Numbered from the stretch's first letter, positions 28,810 to 39,941 are shown. The stretch: DNA of 64,000 nt from Flaviflexus massiliensis (GCF_001375495.1 NZ_LN831056.1:62001-126000), one strand, 5' to 3'. Notes: a model not told the origin generated them from the sequence alone. A program made the numbers and translations.

Positions 28810-29254
28810 TCCTGACATTTGTTAGCCACATATTTCGGTCACGGGCACTCCTCATATTCCGGACCTGGAATCGCACGCCCGCGTCATTTGGCAGAAATCA
28901 TTTTCGGAGTGGGACCTCGGGGAGGGTGTACCCAGTTACTGCGATGGTTGAAGGCGACTGCCACCACACACGGGCAGAGCTACCTTGCGCGAACACCTGG
29001 CCCATTGGGAAGCTGGCTCAATCCACCATGGCAATGTTGATATTTCATTAATTACTGAGGTCAAATTGGGTCAATGCTTATGTTCAGTGAAACTCCACCG
29101 CTATTAAATAATGTGAAGGGAGTCGACATGTTTTGTTTACGATGATTGTTTCTTCTGTTCACCTCGTGTTTGTCTGATTTCGATAGCTTCTTGCAGGTAT
29201 ATGCCGGGAAAGTTCAGATCCGGCCAGGCAAACACGAAGAAATAGAGTGCAGTT
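28810..29254. promoter_or_regulatory. Long leader/promoter region of the giant surface protein gene
   Basis: A 445-base gap in which AT content rises over the last 200 bases. At 29128-29145 a five-codon frame (MFCLR, stop) has an AAGGGAG ribosome site five bases upstream, 110 bases before the giant gene. No other gene is credible. Confidence 0.35.
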
Positions 29255-32200
29255 TTGAAACGAGCGTTGACGCTACTCGCGTCCTTTATTCTGGCTTTCA
29301 CCGTTGCCACTCCCATTGCTCAGGCCGATGAGCTGGGATTGAGTGGAACGGGAACAAGCGAAGATCCCTACCAAATTGCAACCGCGGAAGAGCTTGATGC
29401 GTTTGCGGATTCTGTCAACGATGCGAGTGACGATGGGCTCGGGGGAGCAACGACTTCCTCCCACGCCAAGCTTGTTTCGGATATTGACTACAACTCTCAG
29501 GTGTTCACCGGGATCGAGACCTTCTCCGGTGTGCTCGATGGTGATGGCTACACAATCTCAAACATTGTTTACGGCCCGAGCTCGGCAGCTGGGACTCTTG
29601 GCTTCGTCCGGAACCTGACTGGCGGCACCATCACCAACCTTGGCATCGATGGTGTGACGGGTACGAGCGAGAACAGCCAGAACGTGGCGGGCCTCGTTCT
29701 GAAGGCAACAAAGGGCGCCACGGTAACCGGCAACTCCCTCACCGACCTCAACCTCACGACCGGTGCGCCCTACGCGGGTGGTCTCGCATACGAAGCTGTC
29801 GAAGGTGCCGAGGTGTCGAACAACTATGTTCAAGGCTCCATTACTGCCGCTCGCTACGCTGCCGGCATTGCCGGTTACGCGCGCTACGACGTGTCTTTGG
29901 AAAACAACCTGGTTGACACCGACATTGCTGTCACCGGCGCACTCGTGCGCAGTGCGTTTGGGCTTGCTTTCCAGGGCAGCTCGGCTGAATACGTTAACAA
30001 GGGTGTCACCGAGGTCTACAACAACGTCATCCTTGGTGGCGAACTGACCTGGAACAAGAACGTCGCAACCGAGACTCAGAACGCGAACCGTGTTGTGTCC
30101 CTCCCGCACAGCTCCGGAGGACTCGACACCGGACTGCTCGTTGCTGGGAACCTCGCAAGCGATGCTGTGACCATTGATGGTGCGGTCCCGAGCGACTCGG
30201 TTCTCAACGGCGATACCGTTGCTGCCGACGAGCTAACTCAGGAAACCTACCAGGGACTGGGCTGGGATTTTGAAAACCAGTGGACCTGGAGTGATGAACT
30301 CTCACGCCCCATCCCTACAGCATTCGCTGCCGGTGAGGGTGAAGAACCCACCGAAGAACCTTCGCAAGAACCTTCGGAAGAGCCCACCGAAGAGCCTACG
30401 GAAGAACCAACGGTAGAACCCACTGATGAACCCACCGAGGAGCCGGTAGCTCCGATCGCTGGACTCGAAGGGGAAGGAACTGAAGATGCTCCCTTCCTCA
30501 TTGGTTCCGCTTCCGACCTCGATACTCTTACTGCGGCCCTGAACGAGGCTGCAACGAGTGCACCCGGCACGCTTGAGTCCTCTCACGTCCTTCTGACCGC
30601 AGATATTGACTATGCGGGGGAGACATTTGTTGGCATCGATACCTTCACCGGTGTCCTTGACGGTGATGGGCACACGATCTCGAACATTTCGTACGGGCCA
30701 AGCGCTTCCTCGAAGTGGCTAGGTCTGATCCGCAACCTCACCGGAGGCACCGTCACTGATCTTGGACTGGATGCGGTCACCGCGATTTCCACCGACGGTC
30801 AGGTCGTGGCCGGTATCGCCGTGAAGGCAAACGGTGGCGCCACTATCGAAGGCAACCGGGTCACCAATATCGAACTTCAAACCGCTCAGGATTACGCGGG
30901 TGGCCTCGTCTACGAATCTGCTGATGGTGTCGATATTCTCAACAACCAGGTTTCTGGCGAGATCACGTCTGCACGCTACCCCTCCGCTATCACGGGCTAT
31001 GCTCGCTACGACGTTGATGTGGAACGCAACCACATTGATGCGACCATCACCTCGACGGGAGATCGGGCACTCGGCGGCCTGGTGCTCGGATACCAGGGCA
31101 ATTCCGCATCTGGCGCAACCCGTGGAGCAACGAACCTGCGAAGCAATGCGCTCGCGGGCGGCAGCGTGGCATGGGATGAGGAGGCGCTGACCGGAGCGCC
31201 CGGTGCGCACCGCGTTGTTGGTGCGCCCCACTCGAGCGGCTACCTCGTTCTGACGAACAACCTTGCCGCTGACACTGTCACCGTGGGTGGCGAAGTGCCA
31301 GCATCCTCACCCAACGAGGGTGACACAACCCCGGCATCCGCCTTCTCGGAGAAGGAGACCTATGCGGGGATCGGCTGGGATTTCACTGCCGACTGGGCAT
31401 GGGATGAGGAAGCATCGCAGCCAGTCCCGGCAGCCTTCCTCCCCGATGGCCTCGACGAGCCAGGAGAAGAAGAACAGCTCGCCATTGATGGTCTTGAAGG
31501 GCACGGAACGGAGCAGGAACCGTTCCTGGTAGGCACGGCCGATGAGCTCGCGACCTACGTGACCGCCGTCAACGAGTCCGTGGAATCCGGTATCGGCAAC
31601 CTCGAATCGGGTCACGTGCAGTTGACCGCCGATATTGATTTTGGTGGACGCACCCACCCCGGCATCACCCGCATCACGGGAAGCTTCGATGGCAATGGGC
31701 ACCGGATCACCAACATTGTTTACGGCCCAGGGGCGAACTCGAACGAGCTTGGATTCATCCGCGCGCTCGATGGCGGTGAACTGAGGAACCTGACCATCGA
31801 TGGTCTCGTTGTCGAAGAGACCGGTGACTTCCGGGTTGCTGGCTTTGTCCTCGTCGCCAACAACCATGCCGTCATCGACGGCAACTCGCTGACGAATGCT
31901 CAGCTCACCTCAGGCAACCAGTACGTGGCGGGCCTAGCCGTCACGGCAGAGTACGAGGCGACCATCACCAACAACTGGGTGCACGGCAACTTCACCTCCA
32001 CCCGCTACGGCTCCGCCACCGTCGGCTACGGCCGCCACGGTGTCACGGTGAAGAACAACCTCGTGGACGCCACCGTTGTGGCAACGGGCAACCGAGCCCA
32101 CGCCGGCCTTCTGCTCGGCTACATGGGTGGTACCGGCGGCGGTGAGGGCGGCAGTGTTCTCACCAACAACGTTGTCTACGGCGGGCTTGTTGACTGGCTC

Positions 32201-35200
32201 GACGGTAAGGATGCTGTCATCTCCTCCATCGTCCTCGGCCAGTACGGCAATGGCGGCTGGCAGGTTGAGAACAACCTCGCAAACGAGAACATTCTCGTTG
32301 GTGGTCAGAAGGTGGAAGGGCCGGGCGAAAACAATGCGAACGGCACCGCGACCTCCCTCGCCGACCTGCAAACCCAATCAACCTATGAAGACCTCGGCTG
32401 GGACTTTGCGAACTCGTGGGTGTGGAATGAGGAGCTTTCCCACCCGGTTCCGGTACGTGCTGTCGTACCGGGCGATCTCACCGAGCACCCGGGTGCTGGG
32501 GGAGAAATCGAAGGACTCGACGGTCGTGGAACCGAAGCGGATCCGTTCCTCATCGGTTCAGCAGCTGACTTGAACCTCATGGCTGCCGAGTTGAACGCGA
32601 ACCCGCTCGGGCTCAACACCTCCCACTTTGCGCTCTCGACAAACATCGACTTCGCCGGTGGCACCTTTGTTGGTATCGACCAGTTCCGCGGAGTCCTCGA
32701 CGGCAATGGATACAAGATCTACAACCTCACCTACGGGCCCTCGGAAACGAGCGATGAACGGGCGCTGATCCGCCAGCTTGATGGCGGTACGGTCGAGAAC
32801 CTGACAATCGATGGGGTCGTGACCCACATCTCCCAGGCCTCCCAGGTTTCGGCGCTGGTTTCCACGGCCTCCAATGGCGCCATCATCGACGGCAACACGA
32901 TCATCAATGCCGACCTGTCGACCGGAGCCCAGTACGTGGCCGGCCTCGCCGCCAACGCTCAGAACGGTGTTCAGGTCACGAACAACTGGGTGGAGGGCAC
33001 GTTCCGTTCGGCACGTTACCCGGCCGCAGTCGTTGGCTATGGTCGCTATGGCACGACGATCCAGAACAACCTGGTGGATGCAAATGTGTCCTCGCGCGGC
33101 AACCGCGCACACGGCGGCATGATCCTCTCCTTCATGGGCAGCTTCTCGCAGGACCAGGACATGGGCATTGCAACCGGCAACGTCATCAAGGGTGGTCGCG
33201 TCCACTGGAGCGGTGGCGCAGGCGGCATCCTCGCCGGTCGCGTGCTCGGCCAGTATGCCAACGGTGGCTGGCTCGTTGCCAGCAACCTGGTCAGCGACCA
33301 GGTTCAGCTCGGCAACTCCGTCCCCACCGAACCGGGTGCTGCAAACGAGCAGGGCACGAACCGGACCGTGGAGGAACTCTCCACCCAGCAGACCTACCTT
33401 GATCTCGGATGGGACTTCGAGCACGCCTGGGTGTGGGATGAGGGGCGGGGCCACCCGGTTCCTCAGCGTTCCTTCCTGTTTGGTTCCGGAACTGAGGCTC
33501 AGCCGTTCACGATCGACACCCCGGAAGACCTTGAGTTCCTGGCTGAGGCCATCAACTCCGGTGACGAGTCGATGCTCGGCGGAAAGCACTTCGCCATCAC
33601 AGCCGACCTGGACTTCGAGGGCAGGGATCCCTTCCCGGGCCTCGACCGCTTCGACGGGATTGTTGATGGGCGTAACCACACGATCAGCAACATCACCCTT
33701 TCGGCAAGCGACTCCTCGCACGATCGAGCACTGATCCGTGACCTGACCGGCACTATGTCCAACCTCGCATTCGACAACGTTGAGGTCGAGGGTGGGGAAG
33801 GCTCCGTCGCTGTCCTTGCCGTTACGGCAGGGGACGGGGCTGACATTCGGTCCATCGCCATCCACAACACGACACTCGTCGCTCCGAAGGCAGAGGTTGC
33901 GGGCGGTCTCGTTGCACACGCTTCCGGCACAGCCACGATCGATCAGAACCTCATCGACATCACCATCGAGGGTGGAAACACCGTGGGCGGTGTTGTCGGC
34001 ACGGCAGCAGATTCTGCAACCGTCTCGAAGAACCTCGTGACCGCCACCATCACCCGCACCGTTGCCGGCTCGGGAGGCGCGGGACTCGTGGTCGGTGACC
34101 CGCAGGGCTCAGCCACAATCACCGGCAACGTTGTCCTTGGCGCGAGCGTTGACTATGAGGGTGAGAGCGATGAGTTTGCTGGCCGCATCCTCGGCAACAC
34201 CGATGGTGATAGCTGGGTCGCTGATTCCAACCTTGCCTTCACCGACACTTTGATCCTTGGTGAGACCGTCACCGGTCCCGGATACAAGAATCAGCACGGT
34301 GCGGATGCGGATGCTGCGATGCTCGCAGACAAGGCCACCTACGAAGAGCTGGGCTGGGACTTTGCCGAGCACTGGCGCTGGGACGCCGAATCCGGGCTGC
34401 CGATCGTCAAGTACGTGCTTCCGGAGGAGATGCCGAACCGCATCACCAACACCTTCTACGGTGACCCGGAAACCCGCCGTGCCTTCACCTGGTACCAGGA
34501 CTCGATCACCGATCCGGCTTCCGCTACCGTTCGCATGTCCACCGACCCGGAGTTCACGGAAGAAACCACGGTTGATGCGGAGCACCGCACCGCAACCCAC
34601 GGTGAAACCGTCTACCAGGCCGTTGCCACCGACCTTGAGCCGGGAGTGACCTACTACTACAAGGTGGGTGACTCGGCCGAGGAAATCTGGTCCGAGACCG
34701 GTACGTTTGTCACGGCCGATGGGGAGAGCGACTTTACGTTCATTGACCTCACCGACACGCAGGCGAAGGGACCGGCGGAGGCGGACATGTCCGCCCACAC
34801 GATGAGCCAGGCACTGGAAACCCTGCCGGAGGCAGAGTTTATGGTCCACAACGGCGACGTCGTACAGGACTCCAATCCCGAACAGGACTGGGTTGACCTG
34901 CTCGGTGCAGCACAGGATTCCCTGCTCGCCACCACGATCGCCCCTGCCTCGGGCAACCACGACATGCATCCTCAGACCTTCGTTGACCACTTCATGCTCG
35001 AACATCCAAACGAGCAGAATACAGAAACGGGAGCCTACTACTCGTACACCTACAACGGTGCGCACTTCATGGTTCTCAACACCAACGAGGACGAAGAAAA
35101 GTCGATCACCGATGAGCAGCTGGCCTGGCTCGAACAGGACGCCGCCCAGGCTCGCGAGAACGGTGCCCAGTGGACGATCCTTGTCATGCACAAGGGCCTC

Positions 35201-38200
35201 TATACGGCCGGCAACCACGCCGAAGATCCCGACATTGTGGAGATGAGGAAGGAACTCGTTCCGGTCATCGACCGCCTCGAAATCGACCTTGTTCTCCAGG
35301 GCCACGACCACTACTACTCGCGCACCAAGGTGCTGTCCTACGACGAGAACGGCACCGAGCTCGTCAGCCCCGTGGAAACCACAAGGTTCACCGAGGTTGT
35401 CAACGGCAAGCGCTACGAGTACGCGGTCAACCCGGACGGCACGATCTACTACATGCCGAACACGGCCGGAGCCAAGCACTACCGGCAGATCGGGGAAACC
35501 GAATCCTTCATCCTCGAAGCGTTCCTCGACCTGTTTGACCGGCTCGGCACGCCCCGCCAGGGCACAGTCCAAAGCTTCACCGGCATCAATGTCACCGACA
35601 ACAGACTGACCGTGGAGGTGTACCACATCTCCGGAACCGGTACGCCAGTCCTCGCTGAGGCCTTCGGTATCGACCGTCAAACCGAAGCCGTCGCGGCCCT
35701 CATTGACGCGCTTCCCGATGCTGACGACGTGACCGAAGAGCATGCGGAGCAGATCGAGCAGGCACGCGCAGCGGTTGATTCACTGCCGCGCTCGGCTCTC
35801 GATATTCTCCCCAACCTCGATCGCTTGCTCGCGGCCGAGAGGGCGCTCGCGGAACTCCAGGGTCTCGTGTCCCCCGAAGGGGATGAGATTATGTGGCGCG
35901 ACAGCGCCGCCACCTCCCGTGAGGCCATCACCGTCCGCAATGATTCGAACAAGGATTTCGAGAACGCTCCGGTGAGGCTCACGATCGGCAACACGCCCGA
36001 TGTTGGCTCCGATACGGTGACGATTGCGGGTGAAGATGGGAAGGTGCTCAGTCACGAAGTTGAGTCCTGGAACCCCGGCTCCACCTCGATCATCTGGGTC
36101 AAGGTCCCGGTCCTCGCAGCTCACGACATCACCTCCCTGTGGGCCTACTACGGTGGCGAAGGCCTCGGCAACGACCCGGCCGATGTGTGGTCGCAGTATG
36201 CGCTCGTCGACCACCTCATGGAACCGGTCGCCGAGGGCGAAAGTCGTACCGACTCGACCGGACGTAACACCGGTACCGTCCACGGTGGTGACCTCGAGGT
36301 CACGGACTCCGAGCAGGGCACGAAGCAGACCCGCTTCGACGGCGCGAAGATCCAGTACCCGGGCAACATCGGTGGCGGCTACTCGCAACTCGCGGTCTCG
36401 ACCGTGTACTCCTTTACCGAGGAGAACCTATTGGCCTCGAGCACGACCGGGGGAGCAGTTGTTGGTAAGCAGCGGCCCACGGACTCGGCCGACCCCGCCT
36501 ACGCGCAGGTGGTCGCGGTCGATGGGTCAACGCACACGAGATACAACTCAAACGCACACACGGTGGAGGTGCCTGCCGATGGCAAGCCCCACCTCGTGAC
36601 CCAAACCTACGATGGCATGACCCTCGCGATCTTCGTTGATGGTGTCCAGCAGCACGAGGCCATGGTCGAGCGGGTTCCGACAAACTCGGATCGCACCGTC
36701 CAGACCACCATCGGTGACCTCTACACGGACGACAACTCGGCGTATGCACCCTTCCATGGGCACATTGACGACGTCCAGATCGCCGGATTCCCCTTCATCC
36801 CCGAATACGAGGCATTCCGCTACGAGAACTACTTCGGTGACGCTGTCACCTACGGGGACCGTCACGAGAAGGACGCACTCTCACTCGTCATCGGTTCCCC
36901 CGCGAACGGCACCACCCACGAAGCCGGACTCATCCCCGTCTCCGGAACCGTCTCCGAACGATCCGTGCTCACCGCACAGATCGGTGAGGACACGATCTTC
37001 GAGGGCGAGATCCCGGCCGGCCAGTTCACGGTCGACGTGCCCATCAACCCGGCAGGCGACCAAGAGATCACCTTCACCGCCACCTCCCTCGACGAGGTGC
37101 GCACTGGGACCGACGCGATCAGCGTGACGATCACCGATACGACCGCACCGAACCAGCCGATTGTCTCCGATGATTCGGCCACGCAGGCAGGTCCCGATGC
37201 GGAGGTGACACTCTCGGCCACGCCGGACACGGCTGACCTGGAAAAGGTCACCGCCCAGTTCTTCGCCAATGAAACCGTTGAACTGACGGATGACAACGTG
37301 ACGGTGCGCGAAGGCAGCACGACTGATCGCACGCCCGAGAACATCACGCCAGGCTCGGGTGCCCCCGCCGCTCTTCACCCCGCGACCGTGGGAGAGAACG
37401 AGAATCCCTACCAGATCTACGAGATCGAAGTTGGGGAGGCATCCGAATACCACCTGACGTGGTCGGGAACGGGCGATGATCGCATGGTGTCCGCCTGGGT
37501 CTACGACCATGAGACAGCCGAATGGCTGTTGAAGGACGAGGGTGCGGACGCTGATGGTGGGGAAGTCTCTCTCGACATCACCGCCCAGGCTTCCGAGAAC
37601 GCTGTCCGCGACGGCAAGATCACGGTGCTCGTGTGGCGTGGCATGACCTCTCTCCCATGGGGTGACGACCACGTGTACGAGCAGTACCCCGACGGGGCGA
37701 ACTTTGATTGGGCATTCAACCACGTACCCGACACCCAGCTCTATGCTGAGGCGACGCCATGGATGATGAACGACATGTTCAACTACATCGTGGCCGATGC
37801 TGACGAACGCAAGACTGAGCTTGTCATCCAGGCAGGCGACTGGGTCAACCGCGAGTACCTGTTCGATGAATACCAGTGGCGCACGGTCGATCCGTCCGCC
37901 CAAGCCATGGAACAGGCCGGCATCCCCATCATGATCTCCTGGGGCAACCACGACTACTCTGAGGACCGCAACGGCCGCGTCATGCTCCCGAAGTACTTCC
38001 CGATGGAACGCTTCGAAGCAAGCACGGAAGGTAGCCAGTTCGAGTTCGGTGGCAGCTACGACATCGACAACTTCTATTACACGAGTAATATCGAAGGCTC
38101 GAAGCTCCTCATCCTGTCTCTTGGCTACTGGTCATCCAACACCGATGACGACCCGGGTATTACCTGGGCGCAGGAAGTAATCGAATCACACCCCGACCAC

Positions 38201-39877
38201 CAGGTCATCCTGCTCAGCCACGACTACCTGACGGCGAGAGATGACGAGAACCCGTACTCGAACCCGAGAATCAACGACATGATCGTTGACAAGTATCCGA
38301 ACGTGAGACTTGTCCTCACCGGACACAACTCAGGTTCGTACGTCTCCACCCGCGAGCCCGACCACGGCACCCGTTCCTACGGAATCCTCTCCGACTACCA
38401 GACGAGACCCTGGGGTGGGCACGAGTTCTACAAGAACATCTCGGTCGATGCCGAGAACGGACTCCTCTACGTCAACACGTACTCACCGTGGTTGGACACG
38501 TGGACATCGGACGGGCGCTGGCACTCACCCATCAGTGAAGACAAGGTGCCCGGATTCCACGGAGACGACTCTGAGAACTTCGTTCTCGAACTCGACCTCG
38601 GATTCAACACGACACGAACACTGTCCACCAGTGGCCTGACGCTATCCGAAGGCGAACCCGTCGCAATCGGAGAACCCGTTGAGCTCGTCGGAGCTGAAAC
38701 CGGAACCGAGGTCCTCACCGACCTTGAGCTCGATCGCGAATACGAATGGTTTGTGGAACTCACCGACCAGGAAAGCCACGTCACCCGGTCGGTTACCTCC
38801 CGCTTCACCATCGGTGACGAGGTCCCCGCACCGAACGCCGACCAGTACGAGCCTGAAGCAAACGACCTGGTCGTCACGGCAGGGAAGTCGGGTCAGACCC
38901 AGGTGACCTTCACCCCCGACCTGGGAGACGATGTCACGGTTTCGTACGAGGTTGCTTCAGAGCTACCAGCAGGCTGGGACGTGAACGTGACGGCCGCAGG
39001 TCTGGTAACCGTTGCTGTCCCAGCAGATCATGAGGACGGAACTGAACAGATCGGCCTGACTGTCACCTACGGTGATGGGTCGACCGACGAGCTGTCGTTC
39101 GCAGTGTCGGTGGAATCGGTAGGCGAGCCGGAAGAACCGGAGCAGCCTGAAGAGCCGGAGGAGCCTAGTGTTCCGGTCGGGGATCTGAAGGGTAGCGTGT
39201 TCTTCCTTGCGAACGATTGGCGCAGCACGAACCAGGATCTGGCGGTGTCCTTCGGTCGCTACGATGACACGGTTCTCGTTGGTGACTGGGACGGTGACGG
39301 CAAGGATTCCCTCGCCGTGCGCCGCGGGCACACGATCTACCTGAGCAACAAGATCAGCTCCGGTAACTCCGAAACCTCCTTCAAGTACGGTCGCGACAGC
39401 GACGAGGTTCTTGTTGGTGACTGGAACGGGGATGGGAAGGACACAGTTGCGGTCCGCCGCGGCAACACCTTCCTTCTCAAGAACACGCTGGCCGGAGGCA
39501 ATGCCGATGTTTCCTTCAACTACGGCAAGGCAACAGATGAGGTGCTTGTTGGTGACTGGAACGGCGACAAGGTCGATACGATCACGATTCGCCGCGGCAA
39601 CGAATTCCACGCCAACAATGCCCTCACCGGTGGCAATGCCGACCTGAAGTACCGCTACGGCAAGGCAGCCGACCTAGCTTTCGCCGGTGATTTTAATGGG
39701 GACGGAGTGGACACTGTTTCGGTGCGCCGCGGAAACCGCTTCCACATCAACAATGCGCTGACCGGCGGTCCCGCCGAGTGGAGCATCGGGTACGGCAGGG
39801 CAACTGACAGGGTCCTGGTGGGTGACTGGGACGGCGATGGCATCGACACCCCGGGTGTCAACCGCCAGGTCAAGTAA
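29255..39877 (+). CDS. Giant secreted multidomain protein with two metallophosphoesterase domains
   Basis: A 3,540-residue exported protein. TTG at 29255 is the only usable start, since a stop lies at 29243 in frame; it encodes a signal peptide (LTLLASFILAFTVATPIAQA). Five related modules begin near residues 29, 401, 742, 1084 and 1407, each opening G-x-G-T-x-x-x-P-(F/Y)-x-I and containing FxGVLDGxGY/H-type glycine-rich turns, as in GLUG-like beta-helices. A Glu-Pro-Thr linker spans 361-396. A purple-acid-phosphatase-type N-terminal domain (1725) precedes phosphoesterase 1 (1826-2130: HNGDVV, SGNHD, GHDHYY). A DUF2341/LamG-like region follows (2212-2520), then an Ig-like domain and phosphoesterase 2 (2817-3076: QAGDW, SWGNHD, TGHNSG). 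Five DWDGDG-type FG-GAP-like repeats (3308-3540) end it. No LPXTG anchor is present. Likely role: extracellular phosphate-ester hydrolysis with glycan binding. Confidence 0.85.
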   Translation: MKRALTLLASFILAFTVATPIAQADELGLSGTGTSEDPYQIATAEELDAFADSVNDASDDGLGGATTSSHAKLVSDIDYNSQVFTGIETFSGVLDGDGYTISNIVYGPSSAAGTLGFVRNLTGGTITNLGIDGVTGTSENSQNVAGLVLKATKGATVTGNSLTDLNLTTGAPYAGGLAYEAVEGAEVSNNYVQGSITAARYAAGIAGYARYDVSLENNLVDTDIAVTGALVRSAFGLAFQGSSAEYVNKGVTEVYNNVILGGELTWNKNVATETQNANRVVSLPHSSGGLDTGLLVAGNLASDAVTIDGAVPSDSVLNGDTVAADELTQETYQGLGWDFENQWTWSDELSRPIPTAFAAGEGEEPTEEPSQEPSEEPTEEPTEEPTVEPTDEPTEEPVAPIAGLEGEGTEDAPFLIGSASDLDTLTAALNEAATSAPGTLESSHVLLTADIDYAGETFVGIDTFTGVLDGDGHTISNISYGPSASSKWLGLIRNLTGGTVTDLGLDAVTAISTDGQVVAGIAVKANGGATIEGNRVTNIELQTAQDYAGGLVYESADGVDILNNQVSGEITSARYPSAITGYARYDVDVERNHIDATITSTGDRALGGLVLGYQGNSASGATRGATNLRSNALAGGSVAWDEEALTGAPGAHRVVGAPHSSGYLVLTNNLAADTVTVGGEVPASSPNEGDTTPASAFSEKETYAGIGWDFTADWAWDEEASQPVPAAFLPDGLDEPGEEEQLAIDGLEGHGTEQEPFLVGTADELATYVTAVNESVESGIGNLESGHVQLTADIDFGGRTHPGITRITGSFDGNGHRITNIVYGPGANSNELGFIRALDGGELRNLTIDGLVVEETGDFRVAGFVLVANNHAVIDGNSLTNAQLTSGNQYVAGLAVTAEYEATITNNWVHGNFTSTRYGSATVGYGRHGVTVKNNLVDATVVATGNRAHAGLLLGYMGGTGGGEGGSVLTNNVVYGGLVDWLDGKDAVISSIVLGQYGNGGWQVENNLANENILVGGQKVEGPGENNANGTATSLADLQTQSTYEDLGWDFANSWVWNEELSHPVPVRAVVPGDLTEHPGAGGEIEGLDGRGTEADPFLIGSAADLNLMAAELNANPLGLNTSHFALSTNIDFAGGTFVGIDQFRGVLDGNGYKIYNLTYGPSETSDERALIRQLDGGTVENLTIDGVVTHISQASQVSALVSTASNGAIIDGNTIINADLSTGAQYVAGLAANAQNGVQVTNNWVEGTFRSARYPAAVVGYGRYGTTIQNNLVDANVSSRGNRAHGGMILSFMGSFSQDQDMGIATGNVIKGGRVHWSGGAGGILAGRVLGQYANGGWLVASNLVSDQVQLGNSVPTEPGAANEQGTNRTVEELSTQQTYLDLGWDFEHAWVWDEGRGHPVPQRSFLFGSGTEAQPFTIDTPEDLEFLAEAINSGDESMLGGKHFAITADLDFEGRDPFPGLDRFDGIVDGRNHTISNITLSASDSSHDRALIRDLTGTMSNLAFDNVEVEGGEGSVAVLAVTAGDGADIRSIAIHNTTLVAPKAEVAGGLVAHASGTATIDQNLIDITIEGGNTVGGVVGTAADSATVSKNLVTATITRTVAGSGGAGLVVGDPQGSATITGNVVLGASVDYEGESDEFAGRILGNTDGDSWVADSNLAFTDTLILGETVTGPGYKNQHGADADAAMLADKATYEELGWDFAEHWRWDAESGLPIVKYVLPEEMPNRITNTFYGDPETRRAFTWYQDSITDPASATVRMSTDPEFTEETTVDAEHRTATHGETVYQAVATDLEPGVTYYYKVGDSAEEIWSETGTFVTADGESDFTFIDLTDTQAKGPAEADMSAHTMSQALETLPEAEFMVHNGDVVQDSNPEQDWVDLLGAAQDSLLATTIAPASGNHDMHPQTFVDHFMLEHPNEQNTETGAYYSYTYNGAHFMVLNTNEDEEKSITDEQLAWLEQDAAQARENGAQWTILVMHKGLYTAGNHAEDPDIVEMRKELVPVIDRLEIDLVLQGHDHYYSRTKVLSYDENGTELVSPVETTRFTEVVNGKRYEYAVNPDGTIYYMPNTAGAKHYRQIGETESFILEAFLDLFDRLGTPRQGTVQSFTGINVTDNRLTVEVYHISGTGTPVLAEAFGIDRQTEAVAALIDALPDADDVTEEHAEQIEQARAAVDSLPRSALDILPNLDRLLAAERALAELQGLVSPEGDEIMWRDSAATSREAITVRNDSNKDFENAPVRLTIGNTPDVGSDTVTIAGEDGKVLSHEVESWNPGSTSIIWVKVPVLAAHDITSLWAYYGGEGLGNDPADVWSQYALVDHLMEPVAEGESRTDSTGRNTGTVHGGDLEVTDSEQGTKQTRFDGAKIQYPGNIGGGYSQLAVSTVYSFTEENLLASSTTGGAVVGKQRPTDSADPAYAQVVAVDGSTHTRYNSNAHTVEVPADGKPHLVTQTYDGMTLAIFVDGVQQHEAMVERVPTNSDRTVQTTIGDLYTDDNSAYAPFHGHIDDVQIAGFPFIPEYEAFRYENYFGDAVTYGDRHEKDALSLVIGSPANGTTHEAGLIPVSGTVSERSVLTAQIGEDTIFEGEIPAGQFTVDVPINPAGDQEITFTATSLDEVRTGTDAISVTITDTTAPNQPIVSDDSATQAGPDAEVTLSATPDTADLEKVTAQFFANETVELTDDNVTVREGSTTDRTPENITPGSGAPAALHPATVGENENPYQIYEIEVGEASEYHLTWSGTGDDRMVSAWVYDHETAEWLLKDEGADADGGEVSLDITAQASENAVRDGKITVLVWRGMTSLPWGDDHVYEQYPDGANFDWAFNHVPDTQLYAEATPWMMNDMFNYIVADADERKTELVIQAGDWVNREYLFDEYQWRTVDPSAQAMEQAGIPIMISWGNHDYSEDRNGRVMLPKYFPMERFEASTEGSQFEFGGSYDIDNFYYTSNIEGSKLLILSLGYWSSNTDDDPGITWAQEVIESHPDHQVILLSHDYLTARDDENPYSNPRINDMIVDKYPNVRLVLTGHNSGSYVSTREPDHGTRSYGILSDYQTRPWGGHEFYKNISVDAENGLLYVNTYSPWLDTWTSDGRWHSPISEDKVPGFHGDDSENFVLELDLGFNTTRTLSTSGLTLSEGEPVAIGEPVELVGAETGTEVLTDLELDREYEWFVELTDQESHVTRSVTSRFTIGDEVPAPNADQYEPEANDLVVTAGKSGQTQVTFTPDLGDDVTVSYEVASELPAGWDVNVTAAGLVTVAVPADHEDGTEQIGLTVTYGDGSTDELSFAVSVESVGEPEEPEQPEEPEEPSVPVGDLKGSVFFLANDWRSTNQDLAVSFGRYDDTVLVGDWDGDGKDSLAVRRGHTIYLSNKISSGNSETSFKYGRDSDEVLVGDWNGDGKDTVAVRRGNTFLLKNTLAGGNADVSFNYGKATDEVLVGDWNGDKVDTITIRRGNEFHANNALTGGNADLKYRYGKAADLAFAGDFNGDGVDTVSVRRGNRFHINNALTGGPAEWSIGYGRATDRVLVGDWDGDGIDTPGVNRQVK
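39178..39877 (+). repeat. Five C-terminal FG-GAP-like repeats
   Basis: Within the giant gene, units of about 46 residues (138 bases) repeat five times around V-L-V-G-D-W-(D/N)-G-D-G-x-D-T-x-x-V-R-R-G. D-x-D-x-D loops suggest calcium binding. The repeats may attach the protein to the cell envelope. Confidence 0.8.
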
Positions 39878-39905
39878 CACCTAACCAGAGCGCCCTGAGT
39901 GCATG

Positions 39906-39941
39906 TGAGCCCGGTTCTTCCTGTGGAAGATACCGGGCTCA
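39906..39941 (+). terminator. Terminator of the giant gene
   Basis: Ten-base arms TGAGCCCGGT / ACCGGGCTCA with a 16-base loop, about 30 bases after the stop codon. Confidence 0.75.

Noticed and set aside
32558-35743. Long minus-strand frames inside the giant gene
   Set aside because: They are shadows of repetitive high-GC coding sequence. The plus frame has domain motifs and a signal peptide.
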